From an uncultured bacterium (GTDB lineage Bacteria; Cyanobacteriota; Vampirovibrionia; Gastranaerophilales; Gastranaerophilaceae), in contig CABRZP010000013.1 in NCBI GenBank assembly GCA_902475545.1, positions 1 to 59,305 of the forward strand: a stretch of 59,305 bases of DNA, in the 5' to 3' direction. Numbering within the stretch: the first letter of the stretch is position 1; the number at the start of each line of letters is the position of its first letter. The notes under the pieces are model-generated. The model saw only the letters and a list, made by a program, of their open reading frames with translations. It had not been told where the DNA came from and searched no databases. This document shows positions 27,201 to 35,056 of the stretch, piece after piece. A program made the translations under genes and the position numbers.

Positions 27201-29545
27201 ATTTAACCGGTTATAACAATACAAATCATAAAAATGGTAAATTCATTGCCAAAGAAAGTGGTACAGTTAACATTAATAGTGGAACATTGACAATTGCAAG
27301 CGGCAGTGAAATTGCTGGAATATCTGAAACTGTAACAACAAGTTCAGCTGTAAAAATCAAGGATGGTACTGAATTGTTAATTGCAGGCGGTAAAGTTACA
27401 CTTGATGAAAATGACCTTTGGGATGGTTTGGTAACAATGACTTCAGGTACTCTTAATATTGAATCAAGAGAATCTAATAAGGGTGTTCTTCACGCTGATG
27501 CAGGTAACTTGAACTTCACAACCGGTACATTAACTATTGAAAACGGTTCATATATCGATTTAGATGTAAAAGTTGCATTACCTGAAAATTCAGTAATTGA
27601 TATTTTAGATGGTGGTACTGTTGCTATCAATGATAACGATAAATGGGATGGTGAAATCACACTTAATGGTGGTGTTCTTAATTATGGAACAACTAAAAGT
27701 GGTACATTGACAGCAATTGAAGGTGATATGAACTTATTGAAAAATTCAATTTTGAATATTCAAGTACCAAGTCAGGTTGCGGATAAAGTTAATGTAGATA
27801 TTCAAAAAGATGCACTTGTTAATATCAGAAATGGTGCAAAATTTAATCTTGACTCTAAAGATAAATGGAGCGGTATGATTAATAATGACGGTGGTACATT
27901 AACTACTTCTAAATTAACAAATACAACCGGTTCAGGCGGAGGCTTGCAGCAAATTTCAGGTACTTCAATCTTTAAAGATAACTCACATATTTCTATTACT
28001 GATGCAAACAGCTACATTAGAGGCGGAGATGTTCAAATTCTTGATAAGTCAAGTCTGTACTTTGGAGCCGGAACTTCAGAATTGAATGTTGATAATTTAA
28101 CAATGGATGGAAGTTCTCTCCTGAACGTTATGAATGGTAAATTAAATACATCTAATATTACTAATATGACTGTTAATGGTAAAAACGATGTTTCTATCAA
28201 TATTACACCAAGAGATTGGACTCATGATAAATTTGTTGTAGATACTTTAAAATCAGATTCTAAAGGTACAGTAAATATTTCAGATTTTGATTTCTTAGGA
28301 TATGCACCAATTGACAGACATATCAAAATGCAAATATTTGATGTTAAATCTATTCAAAATGTAAAATTCGATACTACAGATAAAGAAATCTTCACTCCAA
28401 TTGGTTGGTATGATTTGAAATCTGTTGGTGGCGGATACTTTACATCTAATATGGTAAGATATAATCCTCAAGTATTTAGAGGTCAAGTTGCAACTCAGGC
28501 TATGTATAATAACCAACTTGCAATTGATGATATGTTGCTTAACCATGTAAGTTTGCAAAGTGAAAGATTATTAGCACAAGGTCATAACGCAAATAAATAT
28601 GCTATTAATTCTTCTCAATTTGCACCATATCAATACAAAAAAGAAGATGGCGGACTTTGGTTCAAATCTTATGTTAACTTTGAAACCTTGTCATTAACAA
28701 GAGGTTTACATGTTAATAATAATGCGTATGGTTCAATTGTAGGTGCTGATTTCCCTGTTGTTAATATGAAAAACGGTTGGAAATTTATGCCGACTGCATT
28801 TATTGCATACAACGGTTCTCATCAGACATTTAGCAAAGTTGGTATGTACCAAAACGGTGGCCAAGGCGGCTTTATGGGAACATTCATGAAGGATGATTTC
28901 ATTGGTTCTGTTCTTGCCTACGGCGGTGGATATAGTAACGAAATGTCTGTTGCTGGATTCAAAGATTATTCAGATAACTGGTTTGCCGGTACTGCCGCAA
29001 AACTTGCTTATAATCTTCATGCAACTAAACACTTTACAGTTCAACCAACAGCATTTGTTTCATATAATATCTTCGGTAAACAAAATTGGAATACAGATTT
29101 CGGTACAATGAGTATGAATTCCGGTTTACTTAACGGTGTGAATGTTGCTCCTGGTTTGAATTTGATTTATGCAAGAGAAACTTGGAATATGTATGCAACA
29201 ATTCAATATATGATTAATATCAATGATCAAGTTGGCGGTAGAGCAGGTAATGTAAATCTTGCAAGTATTGATATGAAACACGGATATATTCAATATGGTG
29301 TTGGTGTTACTAAAACTTGGAAAGATCGCTTAAGTTCTTACTTCCAAATCTTGCTTAGAAATGGCGGAAGAACAGGTGTTGGTTTCCAACTTGGTTTACA
29401 GTACTTATTTGATATGAAAAATCCAATTCATGTGAAAAATAATACTAAAACTAAAATAGTAAAAACTAAGAATGACAATGATGTTTCTAAAGCTCAAAAT
29501 GTCAACCAAAAGAAAAAAGTAGTTAAATCTTTATCAATGAAATAA
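21287..29545 (+). CDS. Giant autotransporter (type V) with repeat passenger
   Basis: The protein has 2752 residues from ATG at 21287, with ttggagg upstream; a TTG at 21275 lies inside that site. A signal peptide spans about 1-28. The passenger (about 30-2440) is rich in Asn, Thr, Gly and Ser and made of beta-helix repeats. Eight units of about 74 residues (DNA about 22.4-24.1 kb) share an LNSxDTINGTV core. Two further blocks (21.8-22.3 and 25.9-26.3 kb) are near-identical. A C-terminal barrel (about 2450-2713) begins GGLWFKSYVNF and ends FQLGLQYLF. Unusually, about 40 basic residues follow the last strand. Likely a surface adhesin. Strong terminator downstream; divergent from the TolC gene. 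Confidence 0.9.
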   Translation: MKTKSRNLYAIAAIISVVLCGVQNVNAANLSSYTTLQSALAANTASLNIGINKSLSDNTVKAPVYRASAVALADDVFSSLEEAVLSTELDRSYTLTGAEATTGLGVLGGDGSTLTIYGNGYSISSSGTGISVEDGQTLNIQEVNGWSSSGLSSALIENNGTTAIKNSLYQNNSNVVVNNSGNSTITGTEFNNNTGTTAVNNAATGEMKISGGTFEGNNRAITNANKLTLNNVTVAAGSGSSKNDVNTTGEMVLTGTNNLNSDITGSGSIENQGTLNLAGDNSQYAGTYSQAQGTTNVNDGKFFGGTSTISGGTLNWLTSNPIENTAKLVVSGSSNLNVGDTNHNTTLSINNGSSVSEGVKVSVAGNSTLDVAGGNVTLNANDTDINGTVHLGSGNLIKSGQLTLVDFATEGEIAASGGSVIAKGINRLNGKTTIERDVKVNIQGNFDINNAASNILLDSNDTLKSGFVVLRNGNLTIDGLTTNDGGLSLNGGTTNVYGQNSFTGYSLVRKAAKLIVNEGAEFKINGSAQTEIVLDSDDEINGTFNMQNGKLTLEALETEGTILASGGQFIVNGNTMLNGVTTIAGTVNTTVNGTLGINNSDMNTNIVLNSGDSIEGGKVDLQQGKLTLDGFTTATGEIAASGGTVVVTGDTNLSGKTTIDEDVTANINGTLNINNAASKVVLNSYDTIANNGKVSLTAGTLNLDGLTTSGEISADSGNVIVDNINNLNGKTTIGANAVTTVNGTMNINNAASNVTLNSGDTINGTVGLKLGNLNVNGLTTSGAIDADNGNLTLSGTNNLTGVVTVDEAVNAVINDTLTVNNANSNIVLNSTDNLNGAVNLADGTLNLKGLTTSGTIDADGGKFIVDGRTVLNGETTIDAAVETVINNNAVLVLNNDNSSVTLNRVDETNKDTWNGTVELTKGTLNVEGLTSNGAIQAVGGNINIKSGELKLDGTSFIGNASNKGADVNISNGGSLIVNTDSIIAKSITGKGNITVNGSKLTFNSESAVDNTLGFTSKNNSTAVINANNSSVNDILKIINGGDNTGLTIDVKNNTISEDLTIDGVDISELKLAGGTYSGNIVNNGTVTNTGALDLSGQMTGSGSFDNSANMNVSADQSGFEGPYTQSKGNLVVTNTGTIFGGDKNIDGGTVSVTSNSAIDYGNVHLGSGTKLTHTSQAGVDNTVNKSTVDFKGSNATAEFISGNYNLAEKIGNNKANNVVFKDSNVTLGSTDYKDGATYKLSNSDLNLIETIDEGVQTNNYEFDNLTADNSTLSFNVKIVDGATPGSKALETDRITITNNSGTQFKFGNIYITGEENGNPDTYDTLNNVLTNATFVGNPDEDKITYATGATTSWNYEVSSANGGHSISMTVTDHTDANTLYKMNDTEGIRFFQFSDDGTDKREVYHIDQSLGETKGPRDGETDPAIFNVSGHSRDNNIISGLIESTNTKGSFFDIEEGTNIELNIKDLTIQDADKAGEGSVVYNNSEKGKVTLSNVGIKNNGGTSVIYNAGELSVANSIFEENTGIAINNTGNSTITGTEFNNNTGTTAVNNTGEMTISSSTFSGNNSAITNSNKLTLNNVTVDEGSGSSKNDINTTGEMLLTGTNNLNSDITGSGSIENRGVLNLTGNNSQYTGAYSQAQGTTNVNDGKFFGGTSTISGGTLNWLTSNPIEDTAKLTVSGNGTKLNIGNDTKNTTLTIKNGSSIANEAQIAIAAGSTLGVDNNGTVNISGNDIWSGKVEVSGGILNISDRNGNGQFIANGGEVNLNTGNLYIASGSEIVGDGNNPAVTIAGSTNLNITGGDVTLNSNDNWVGAVNVSSGNLVIDNVTTNGVITADGETSTVTLKTGSNLGIGRGSAIAEAVKVTLEGNTITTISDNGGLALNNGDSWLGDIVVNEKGLLTVNNIDSNGKLTANNGTVNIINGPLEIAADSSIKNDANVIISDTSTLKVAGGNVELNGDDWQGTVEVTSGQLDLTGYNNTNHKNGKFIAKESGTVNINSGTLTIASGSEIAGISETVTTSSAVKIKDGTELLIAGGKVTLDENDLWDGLVTMTSGTLNIESRESNKGVLHADAGNLNFTTGTLTIENGSYIDLDVKVALPENSVIDILDGGTVAINDNDKWDGEITLNGGVLNYGTTKSGTLTAIEGDMNLLKNSILNIQVPSQVADKVNVDIQKDALVNIRNGAKFNLDSKDKWSGMINNDGGTLTTSKLTNTTGSGGGLQQISGTSIFKDNSHISITDANSYIRGGDVQILDKSSLYFGAGTSELNVDNLTMDGSSLLNVMNGKLNTSNITNMTVNGKNDVSINITPRDWTHDKFVVDTLKSDSKGTVNISDFDFLGYAPIDRHIKMQIFDVKSIQNVKFDTTDKEIFTPIGWYDLKSVGGGYFTSNMVRYNPQVFRGQVATQAMYNNQLAIDDMLLNHVSLQSERLLAQGHNANKYAINSSQFAPYQYKKEDGGLWFKSYVNFETLSLTRGLHVNNNAYGSIVGADFPVVNMKNGWKFMPTAFIAYNGSHQTFSKVGMYQNGGQGGFMGTFMKDDFIGSVLAYGGGYSNEMSVAGFKDYSDNWFAGTAAKLAYNLHATKHFTVQPTAFVSYNIFGKQNWNTDFGTMSMNSGLLNGVNVAPGLNLIYARETWNMYATIQYMININDQVGGRAGNVNLASIDMKHGYIQYGVGVTKTWKDRLSSYFQILLRNGGRTGVGFQLGLQYLFDMKNPIHVKNNTKTKIVKTKNDNDVSKAQNVNQKKKVVKSLSMK
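21821..22270 (+). repeat. Segmental duplication inside the autotransporter, copy 1
   Basis: About 450 bases, coding for the STITGTEFNNNTGTTAVNN to TLNWLTSNPIE segment. The same protein segment recurs in copy 2, about 4.05 kb downstream, with stretches of DNA identical at every base. Confidence 0.85.
22400..24040 (+). repeat. Eight tandem 74-residue passenger repeats
   Basis: Units repeat the order 'LNSxDTxNGTV', 'GxLNxxGLTTSG', 'IxADGGxxxVxG', 'NLNGKTTI'. They are diverged in DNA but clear in protein and give the stacked beta-helix typical of autotransporter adhesins. Confidence 0.8.
25871..26308 (+). repeat. Segmental duplication inside the autotransporter, copy 2
   Basis: This matches the block at 21821-22270, with a short in-frame deletion and scattered, mostly silent differences. 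It points to a recent internal duplication or gene conversion. Confidence 0.85.
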
Positions 29546-29560
29546 TTTACAAAAAAATAA

Positions 29561-29597
29561 AAAGGGCGGATTGAATATATTCAATCCGCCCTTTTTT
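29561..29597 (+). terminator. Strong terminator of the autotransporter gene
   Basis: A perfect 34-base palindrome (aaagggcggattgaata and complement) runs directly into Ts. The stem is GC-rich compared with the region. Confidence 0.92.
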
Positions 29598-29682
29598 CTT
29601 TTTTTATAAAAATTTGCTATTGCGGTATATTATTATTAGAATATATAAAGTTAATGATTAAATTTACCAAAGGAAATTTATT

Positions 29683-31215
29683 TTGTCATCAAAAAATAAA
29701 GTTGTACAATTTAAGAAAAAGGAACATACAGAAAAATCTGTGCGTAAAGGTTTTAACTTGTACAATGAGGGCAAATTTCTTTTTGATAAAAATAATGATG
29801 AAGTCGCTCTTGAAAAATTTTTAGTTGCGGAAAAATTGGGATATAAGTCCCCTGAATTATTTAACTGTATAGCCTGGCTTTATGGTAAAGATGAAAAAAA
29901 TAATGATAAAGTATTTCATTATATTGAAAAATCTTTAAAATGTGATGCGTTTCATGGTTATACTTACTATTTAAAGGGTGTAAAATTAAAAAATATAGAG
30001 GAATACGAAGAAAGCTTGAAATGTTTTTTCAAGGCTGAAGAATTAGATTATATTGTTTCTGATTTATATACGCAAATTTCCTGGTGTTATGAGTGTCTGG
30101 GAAATTTTATGAATGCTTCAGCTTATGCTTCTAAAGCTATAAACTTGTACCCGAAAGAGTACAATTGTTATCGTAGAAAAGCTTGGGTCTATTATGTTCA
30201 AGGACAGTATGACGAGGCTTTAAAATATTTTTTTGAAGCTGAAAAACTGGGTGATGTTGAAAATTATAATAGTATTGCATATTGTGCATATATGTTAAAT
30301 AACTATGATTTATCGCTGGATTATGCTAATAAAATGATCTTCCAAAATAATAAAGACCCTTATGGCTATTATCGTAAAGGCTGGATTTATTATGTTTTGG
30401 AAAAATATGACAAAGCATTGAAGTCATTTTTGCTTGCTGAAAAATATTCAAATCCGGATATAGATAAAGATATTTATGATATGTATTCTCGAATGTCATG
30501 GATTTATGATAGAAATTCTGACTTGGAAAATTCAATGATTTATGTTGACAAAGCTATTAAATTGAATCAAAAGGATTCATATTCATTTTATCGAAAAGCT
30601 TGTATCTATTCTTATGGTTATAAAAATTACTCCGAGGCTTTAAAGTATTACAAACTTGCATATAAATTAGATAGAAGTTATCCGGATATGTTTTTTGATA
30701 TTGGTAATACTTATATGCATTTAAAAAAATATAAACTAGGTTTAAAATATGTTAATGAGGGTCTTGAATTATTTTCGGATGATGTTGGTCTAATAAAACT
30801 TAAAATTGCAATTTTATATTTGATGAAAAATAATCAAGAACTTAGAACTGTTCTGAATGCGATAGAAGTTAAAACTTCTGACGAGTTATGGTTTAGGCAG
30901 TGTTATGGAATATTTAACGCATTTGGGGATGTTAAAAATTATAGAAAGTCGATTGAATATTTGGAGCCGATAAAAAATGATTTAGAAAATGTTAATACAT
31001 TTGCTTTGTTTGCACTAGCATATTCTTATGTGAATGAAGGTTGTATAGATAAGGGTGTTGAAACATTTTTAGTTTATTCCCAAAAAGAAGATTATTCATT
31101 ATTAGAGTATAAAGATAAGAAAGAAATAAAACGTTTAATCCATAAGTTAGAAAAAATGTTTCCTGATAACGTTCAAGTTAAGGAAATTAAGAAAAATTTT
31201 AAATCAATATATTGA
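29683..31215 (+). CDS. TPR-repeat protein
   Basis: The protein has 510 residues and starts with TTG at 29683, supported by aaagg 9 bases upstream. A basic N-terminus (KNKVVQFKKKEH) precedes about twelve tetratricopeptide repeats covering nearly the whole protein. Recurrent YYRKGWIYYVLEKYDKALK and CYRRKAWVYYVQGQYDEALK units are seen. No signal peptide or membrane helix, so probably a cytoplasmic scaffold. TGA is the stop. It stands alone between the autotransporter terminator and the tRNA-Glu region. Confidence 0.85.
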   Translation: MSSKNKVVQFKKKEHTEKSVRKGFNLYNEGKFLFDKNNDEVALEKFLVAEKLGYKSPELFNCIAWLYGKDEKNNDKVFHYIEKSLKCDAFHGYTYYLKGVKLKNIEEYEESLKCFFKAEELDYIVSDLYTQISWCYECLGNFMNASAYASKAINLYPKEYNCYRRKAWVYYVQGQYDEALKYFFEAEKLGDVENYNSIAYCAYMLNNYDLSLDYANKMIFQNNKDPYGYYRKGWIYYVLEKYDKALKSFLLAEKYSNPDIDKDIYDMYSRMSWIYDRNSDLENSMIYVDKAIKLNQKDSYSFYRKACIYSYGYKNYSEALKYYKLAYKLDRSYPDMFFDIGNTYMHLKKYKLGLKYVNEGLELFSDDVGLIKLKIAILYLMKNNQELRTVLNAIEVKTSDELWFRQCYGIFNAFGDVKNYRKSIEYLEPIKNDLENVNTFALFALAYSYVNEGCIDKGVETFLVYSQKEDYSLLEYKDKKEIKRLIHKLEKMFPDNVQVKEIKKNFKSIY

Positions 31216-31289
31216 TAGGTTTGTTACTTTGTCAGTTACAGTGTTTTCGTTGGAAACTGTGTTTCAATTGTGGAGTTGAGTTAACAAAA

Positions 31290-31321
31290 GCTGGATTGCT
31301 TCGCATACGCTCGCAATGACA
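31290..31321. repeat. Dispersed palindromic repeat, copy 2 (partial)
   Basis: This has the pattern gctggattgcttcgc...gcaatgaca. It ends in the same aatgaca motif as the 48.3-kb copy and has the half-palindrome layout seen in dispersed intergenic repeats of many bacteria. Confidence 0.5.
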
Positions 31322-31387
31322 GAATAATTTTAGAAAATATTAATTAAACCTGAGATAGGAAAGTAAAAATTAAGGAGATTGACAATG

Positions 31388-31408
31388 TCAAAGTGGCGGC
31401 GGTAACGG
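31388..31408. repeat. Direct repeat of the tRNA-Glu 3' end (remnant)
   Basis: Twenty-one bases are identical to 31557-31577, which includes the tRNA-Glu 3' end and CCA. After them comes gaattta, against aattgaa in the tRNA copy. It looks like an attachment-site duplicate or a tRNA pseudogene end. Confidence 0.65.
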
Positions 31409-31473
31409 GAATTTAACTAATCGTAGGTGAGAATAGGAAATTCGAACCGTACGAATTAGTATGCAGAGCTAAC

Positions 31474-31504
31474 CCAAAAGTTTTTTGGTTCAAAAAACTT
31501 TTGG
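31474..31504. repeat. 13-bp perfect hairpin between the tRNA-end repeats
   Basis: Arms ccaaaagtttttt and aaaaaacttttgg flank a 5-base loop. It lies between a direct and an inverted partial copy of the tRNA-Glu 3' end, like the core of a small non-coding element. Confidence 0.5.
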
Positions 31505-31562
31505 CTCAATTACCGCACCGCCAATATAGGGTAAAAAATAAAGATGAAAAATCTAATCAAAG

Positions 31563-31636
31563 TGGCGGCGGTAACGGAATTGAACCCGTGTTTGGAGAAT
31601 GAGAATCTCCCGTCCTAACCACTAGACGATACCGCT
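31563..31636 (-). tRNA. tRNA-Glu (anticodon CUC), possibly degenerate
   Basis: The D-arm (TCGTCTAG), the anticodon stem GGAGA/TCTCC with loop TTCTCAT, and an encoded CCA identify a tRNA-Glu reading GAG. Two defects are visible. Position 1 is A opposite C72 in an otherwise perfect xGCGGTA/TACCGCC acceptor stem. The T-arm is one base short (TTCAATTCCGT). The remnant at 31388 keeps the full CCCGT, so the loss appears derived. Confidence 0.8.
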
Positions 31637-31727
31637 TTGTGTTTATAATTTAACTATACTCCTATTATGATTTATTTGCAAAAGTTTTTAATATATAATT
31701 AATTTAAATATATGTAAGGATAGAGAA

Positions 31728-33806
31728 ATGGTTAAATACGAAAATTTGAATTCAGAAGAATTAAAGCTGGAAATACAAAATATTATAAATAAATATGGAA
31801 CAAAAGAAAGCATCTATAAACTTTCAGAGGCTTATGATAAAGGTGCAGATGAAAGGATTATAGATGAATCCTTAAAAAAACTGTTAGAACCGTATAAAGA
31901 TGGTTCTATTGGCTTGGCTCAACTAAATCCTATTGCCGGAGATATAGAATATAATGCTAAAAAAGTTGTTAAATATATTAATCATGCCCAAAATATAGGT
32001 TTAGATTTAGTCGTTTTTCCGGAACTTGTCTTAATGGGTTATCCTATTGAAGATACAATAGATAGACATCCTATAATTGTTGAAGAAAATGTAAAGTGGC
32101 TTAAGCAAATTGCAAAAATAACTACTAAAACAACTGCAATTGTTGGTTTTGTAGAACCTCGTAAGTATGACCATTTGACGGGTAAAAAATATTTTAATTC
32201 GGTTGCGGTGTTGCAAAATGGCAAGATAAAAGAAATAGTTAGAAAAACCTTACTTCCGACATATTCAGAATTTAATGATTACAGATATATTGAACCGTCT
32301 CCTGTAGTAGGCTGTCAGCCGGTAGAAACTCTTGGTAATTTTGATTCTGATAAAATTCAAAACTGTAACAAAACAAGTGTTATAAATAGTAAAAAATACG
32401 GGATTTCTATTTGCGAAGATTGCTGGAACAATAAGGAATTTTTTAATGATACTACGTTATATTCTGTTGATCCGATAGAAGAACTGGCAAAAGAAAGTCC
32501 GGATGTTTTTGTTAATTGTTCAGCTTCTCCAACAAGAGCTAAAAAGGAACAGCTTAAGCATAATATGCTGTCTTTTATTTCAAAGAAATATGCTACACCT
32601 ATTGTTTATGTAAATCAAGTAGGTGCAATTGATAACAGTTCGTTTGATGGTTCAAGCCGCGTTTTTGATAAGGAGGGTAAGCTTATTGCACGTGCAAAGT
32701 CATTTACGGAACAATTTTTAATTGTTAATCCTCATAAAGAACTTGGAAAGGTTTATCCGTTAACAAAAGGATTAGAAAAAACTTTAACAGAAGCAAAAGT
32801 GTATACTTTAGAGTATGAACCGGACTTGGAAAGAACCTATAAAACTATTATTCAAGGAATCAGAGATTATTTTAAGAAAACAGGATTTCAACGAGCTGTT
32901 CTCGGTCTCTCCGGCGGTTTAGATTCAACTGTATGTGCCGTACTTTTAGCAGATGCTTTAGGTCCGGAGAATGTATTTGGAATAAGTATGCCTTCTAAAA
33001 TTACAAGTGCAGAAAGTAAGAGTGATGCTGAAAAACTTGCGAATAATCTGAAAATTCACTTTGCAGAGGCTTCTATCAAGGATATGGTTGAAACAACTAC
33101 TAAATGTTTAAACTGTTTATTTGCAAAAGTTGAAAATCAATGGAGTGGAAGATATACAAAGTCTTTTACTTCTGATAATATTCAGGCCCGTTCCCGTGCA
33201 ATGTTTTTATGGGGAATAAGTAACGAATTTGGAAAATGTCTGCCAATTGCGACTTCTGATAAATCTGAACTTTATATGGGATATGCAACAATAAACGGTG
33301 ATATGTCTGGAGGTTTTGCTCCAATTGCAGATGTTCCTAAAACAAAACTGTTTGCACTTGCCCGCTGGTTAAATGAAAATAGAGAAGAAAAAAATGCAAT
33401 TCCTGAAGCTGTTATCCTTAAAAAACCGGGTGCAGAACTTGCTATTGATCCTAAGACAGGAAAACCGCTTATTGCAGAAGATGCTTTAATGCCTTATGAA
33501 TTTTTAGATGAAGTTATTTGGCGTATTGAAAATAAAAAAGAACATTATTTTGATATGTTGAATTCTGAATTTTTATATGAACGCAATAATTCAGTATCTA
33601 AGGAACAAAAAGTTGAATGGCTGGATAAATTTTATCGTAGAATGTCAACAGCATTATATAAATGGTCAATATTACCGCCATCTGTTATTGTAGATTCCCG
33701 TTCTATCAATAAATATGATTACAAACAGCCTATAACATCTTCACGAATAAATTATAAAGGTAGAACAGAAGAGGAAATAAAAAATATATTAGAGGCATTA
33801 CTGTAA
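31728..33806 (+). CDS. nadE: Glutamine-dependent NAD+ synthetase
   Basis: The 692-residue enzyme makes NAD from nicotinate adenine dinucleotide, ATP and glutamine. After an unusual N-terminal extension of about 57 residues comes the nitrilase-fold glutaminase domain (about 60-330) with its Glu99-Lys173-Cys229 triad (FPEL, RKTLLP, SICEDCW). The synthetase domain (about 365-692) has the PP-loop SGGLDS at 395-400 and ATSDKSELYMGY. The ribosome-binding site is taaggata before ATG. Cytoplasmic; it stands as a single gene. Confidence 0.95.
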   Translation: MVKYENLNSEELKLEIQNIINKYGTKESIYKLSEAYDKGADERIIDESLKKLLEPYKDGSIGLAQLNPIAGDIEYNAKKVVKYINHAQNIGLDLVVFPELVLMGYPIEDTIDRHPIIVEENVKWLKQIAKITTKTTAIVGFVEPRKYDHLTGKKYFNSVAVLQNGKIKEIVRKTLLPTYSEFNDYRYIEPSPVVGCQPVETLGNFDSDKIQNCNKTSVINSKKYGISICEDCWNNKEFFNDTTLYSVDPIEELAKESPDVFVNCSASPTRAKKEQLKHNMLSFISKKYATPIVYVNQVGAIDNSSFDGSSRVFDKEGKLIARAKSFTEQFLIVNPHKELGKVYPLTKGLEKTLTEAKVYTLEYEPDLERTYKTIIQGIRDYFKKTGFQRAVLGLSGGLDSTVCAVLLADALGPENVFGISMPSKITSAESKSDAEKLANNLKIHFAEASIKDMVETTTKCLNCLFAKVENQWSGRYTKSFTSDNIQARSRAMFLWGISNEFGKCLPIATSDKSELYMGYATINGDMSGGFAPIADVPKTKLFALARWLNENREEKNAIPEAVILKKPGAELAIDPKTGKPLIAEDALMPYEFLDEVIWRIENKKEHYFDMLNSEFLYERNNSVSKEQKVEWLDKFYRRMSTALYKWSILPPSVIVDSRSINKYDYKQPITSSRINYKGRTEEEIKNILEALL

Positions 33807-33959
33807 GGATGTTAATGTTTATTAAGCGGTAGTAGAAGTTTCTACAGGGTAGAAACCTTATTATTAAAGCTTCTGTATATTTTTAATTTTTTCTTTGAAA
33901 ACGCTATAGCAAATATTTTAATTTATGCTATTATAACTGTCAGAGGGATATATAATTTA

Positions 33960-35051
33960 ATGCTAAAATTCAATATAATGAGATGGTTATATAAAAATGC
34001 TCCGATGAATTTTTACTCCAATTCAGACGATGCAACAACGATAAAATCAATTAATAATACATTTTTGGGGTATAAGTTTAATCATAAGTTTACTCAGGAA
34101 GAGATTGATTTTGTTTGGACAAAAATAAAAAAATATAAAAGATTTTCAACTATAATGATTTTTGTATCTTTTATATTTTTATTATACGGAGTGGTTTTCC
34201 CTAATTATTATTTCTTAACTGATTTAAATTGGTATTATACTGTAATTCCGTTTTTATTAGTTATATTTTTAATTTACCAAGGTTTAACTTTTCTTAGTAC
34301 AAAATTGTTTGAAAAAAGTATTATAAATAAGTTTGGAGAATATGAAAATGTAGTTTTTATTCCGGCAAAAGATATTGATAAGAACTATTATAGATTATTT
34401 AAGATTGAATTAGTAAAAGCTTTTTCTCTAATTGTTATTATTATAATGTGTTTTCAATTGGGTTCTCCATTCAAGATTGCACAGAATTGGATACAGCATA
34501 AAAAATACAATGATGTAATTAAATTGACGACTATTGGTTCTAAACTTTTTCCTATAGCTCCTGAATGGTATTCATTAAGAGGGTATTCAAAATTTAAAGT
34601 CAAAGATTATGAAGGTGCAATAAAAGATTATGACAAGGCTTACAGGTTGGGTCCAAACGAATATAATGTTATGAATTTCGATAACAAAATCTTTATCAAA
34701 TATTTTATAAAAGATTATGAAGGGGCTTTAGCTGATTTTGATTATGAAATTAAACATGCTTCAGATGATTATGAAAGAGATTCCTTCCTATGGGATAAGG
34801 CTCAGTTTTTGTATAATATACAAAAATATGAAGAAGCATTAAAAATATATGATGAACTTTTAATAAAATCAGAGGAAGATAGAATATTCTTGCTTCAAAA
34901 CAGATTATATTTTGAAAGGGCTCAAGTCTATAAACATTTGGGAGAGGAAGAGTTAGCTGAAAATGATATCTTGAATGCAGATAGTTTAAATATTGAAGAA
35001 GCTTTTAAAAATCCGATTCCTCAACCGATTTTGTTATTAGATGAAATTTAG
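33960..35051 (+). CDS. Membrane-anchored TPR protein
   Basis: The protein has 363 residues. A polar N-terminus of about 60 residues precedes hydrophobic segments at about 63-80, 90-112 and 158-176. About four TPR units then fill 178-345 (for example YKVKDYEGAIKDYDKAYRLG-like repeats). No cleaved signal peptide. agaggga lies 11 bases before the ATG. TPRs suggest protein binding near the inner membrane. It converges with the AsmA-like gene, separated by 5 bases, so one could run into the other. Confidence 0.75.
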   Translation: MLKFNIMRWLYKNAPMNFYSNSDDATTIKSINNTFLGYKFNHKFTQEEIDFVWTKIKKYKRFSTIMIFVSFIFLLYGVVFPNYYFLTDLNWYYTVIPFLLVIFLIYQGLTFLSTKLFEKSIINKFGEYENVVFIPAKDIDKNYYRLFKIELVKAFSLIVIIIMCFQLGSPFKIAQNWIQHKKYNDVIKLTTIGSKLFPIAPEWYSLRGYSKFKVKDYEGAIKDYDKAYRLGPNEYNVMNFDNKIFIKYFIKDYEGALADFDYEIKHASDDYERDSFLWDKAQFLYNIQKYEEALKIYDELLIKSEEDRIFLLQNRLYFERAQVYKHLGEEELAENDILNADSLNIEEAFKNPIPQPILLLDEI

Positions 35052-35056
35052 AGATG

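Larger units (their letters stand above)
31216..31727. other. Repeat- and tRNA-rich intergenic region
   Basis: These 512 bases hold no protein gene. They contain a palindromic repeat (31290-31321), a 21-base direct repeat of the tRNA-Glu 3' end (31388 and 31557), a 13-bp hairpin (31474-31504), an inverted partial copy of the tRNA end (31507-31523) and the tRNA-Glu itself (31563-31636). A ggttcgaat T-loop-like piece on the minus strand near 31442-31450 suggests remains of other tRNAs. Confidence 0.7.
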
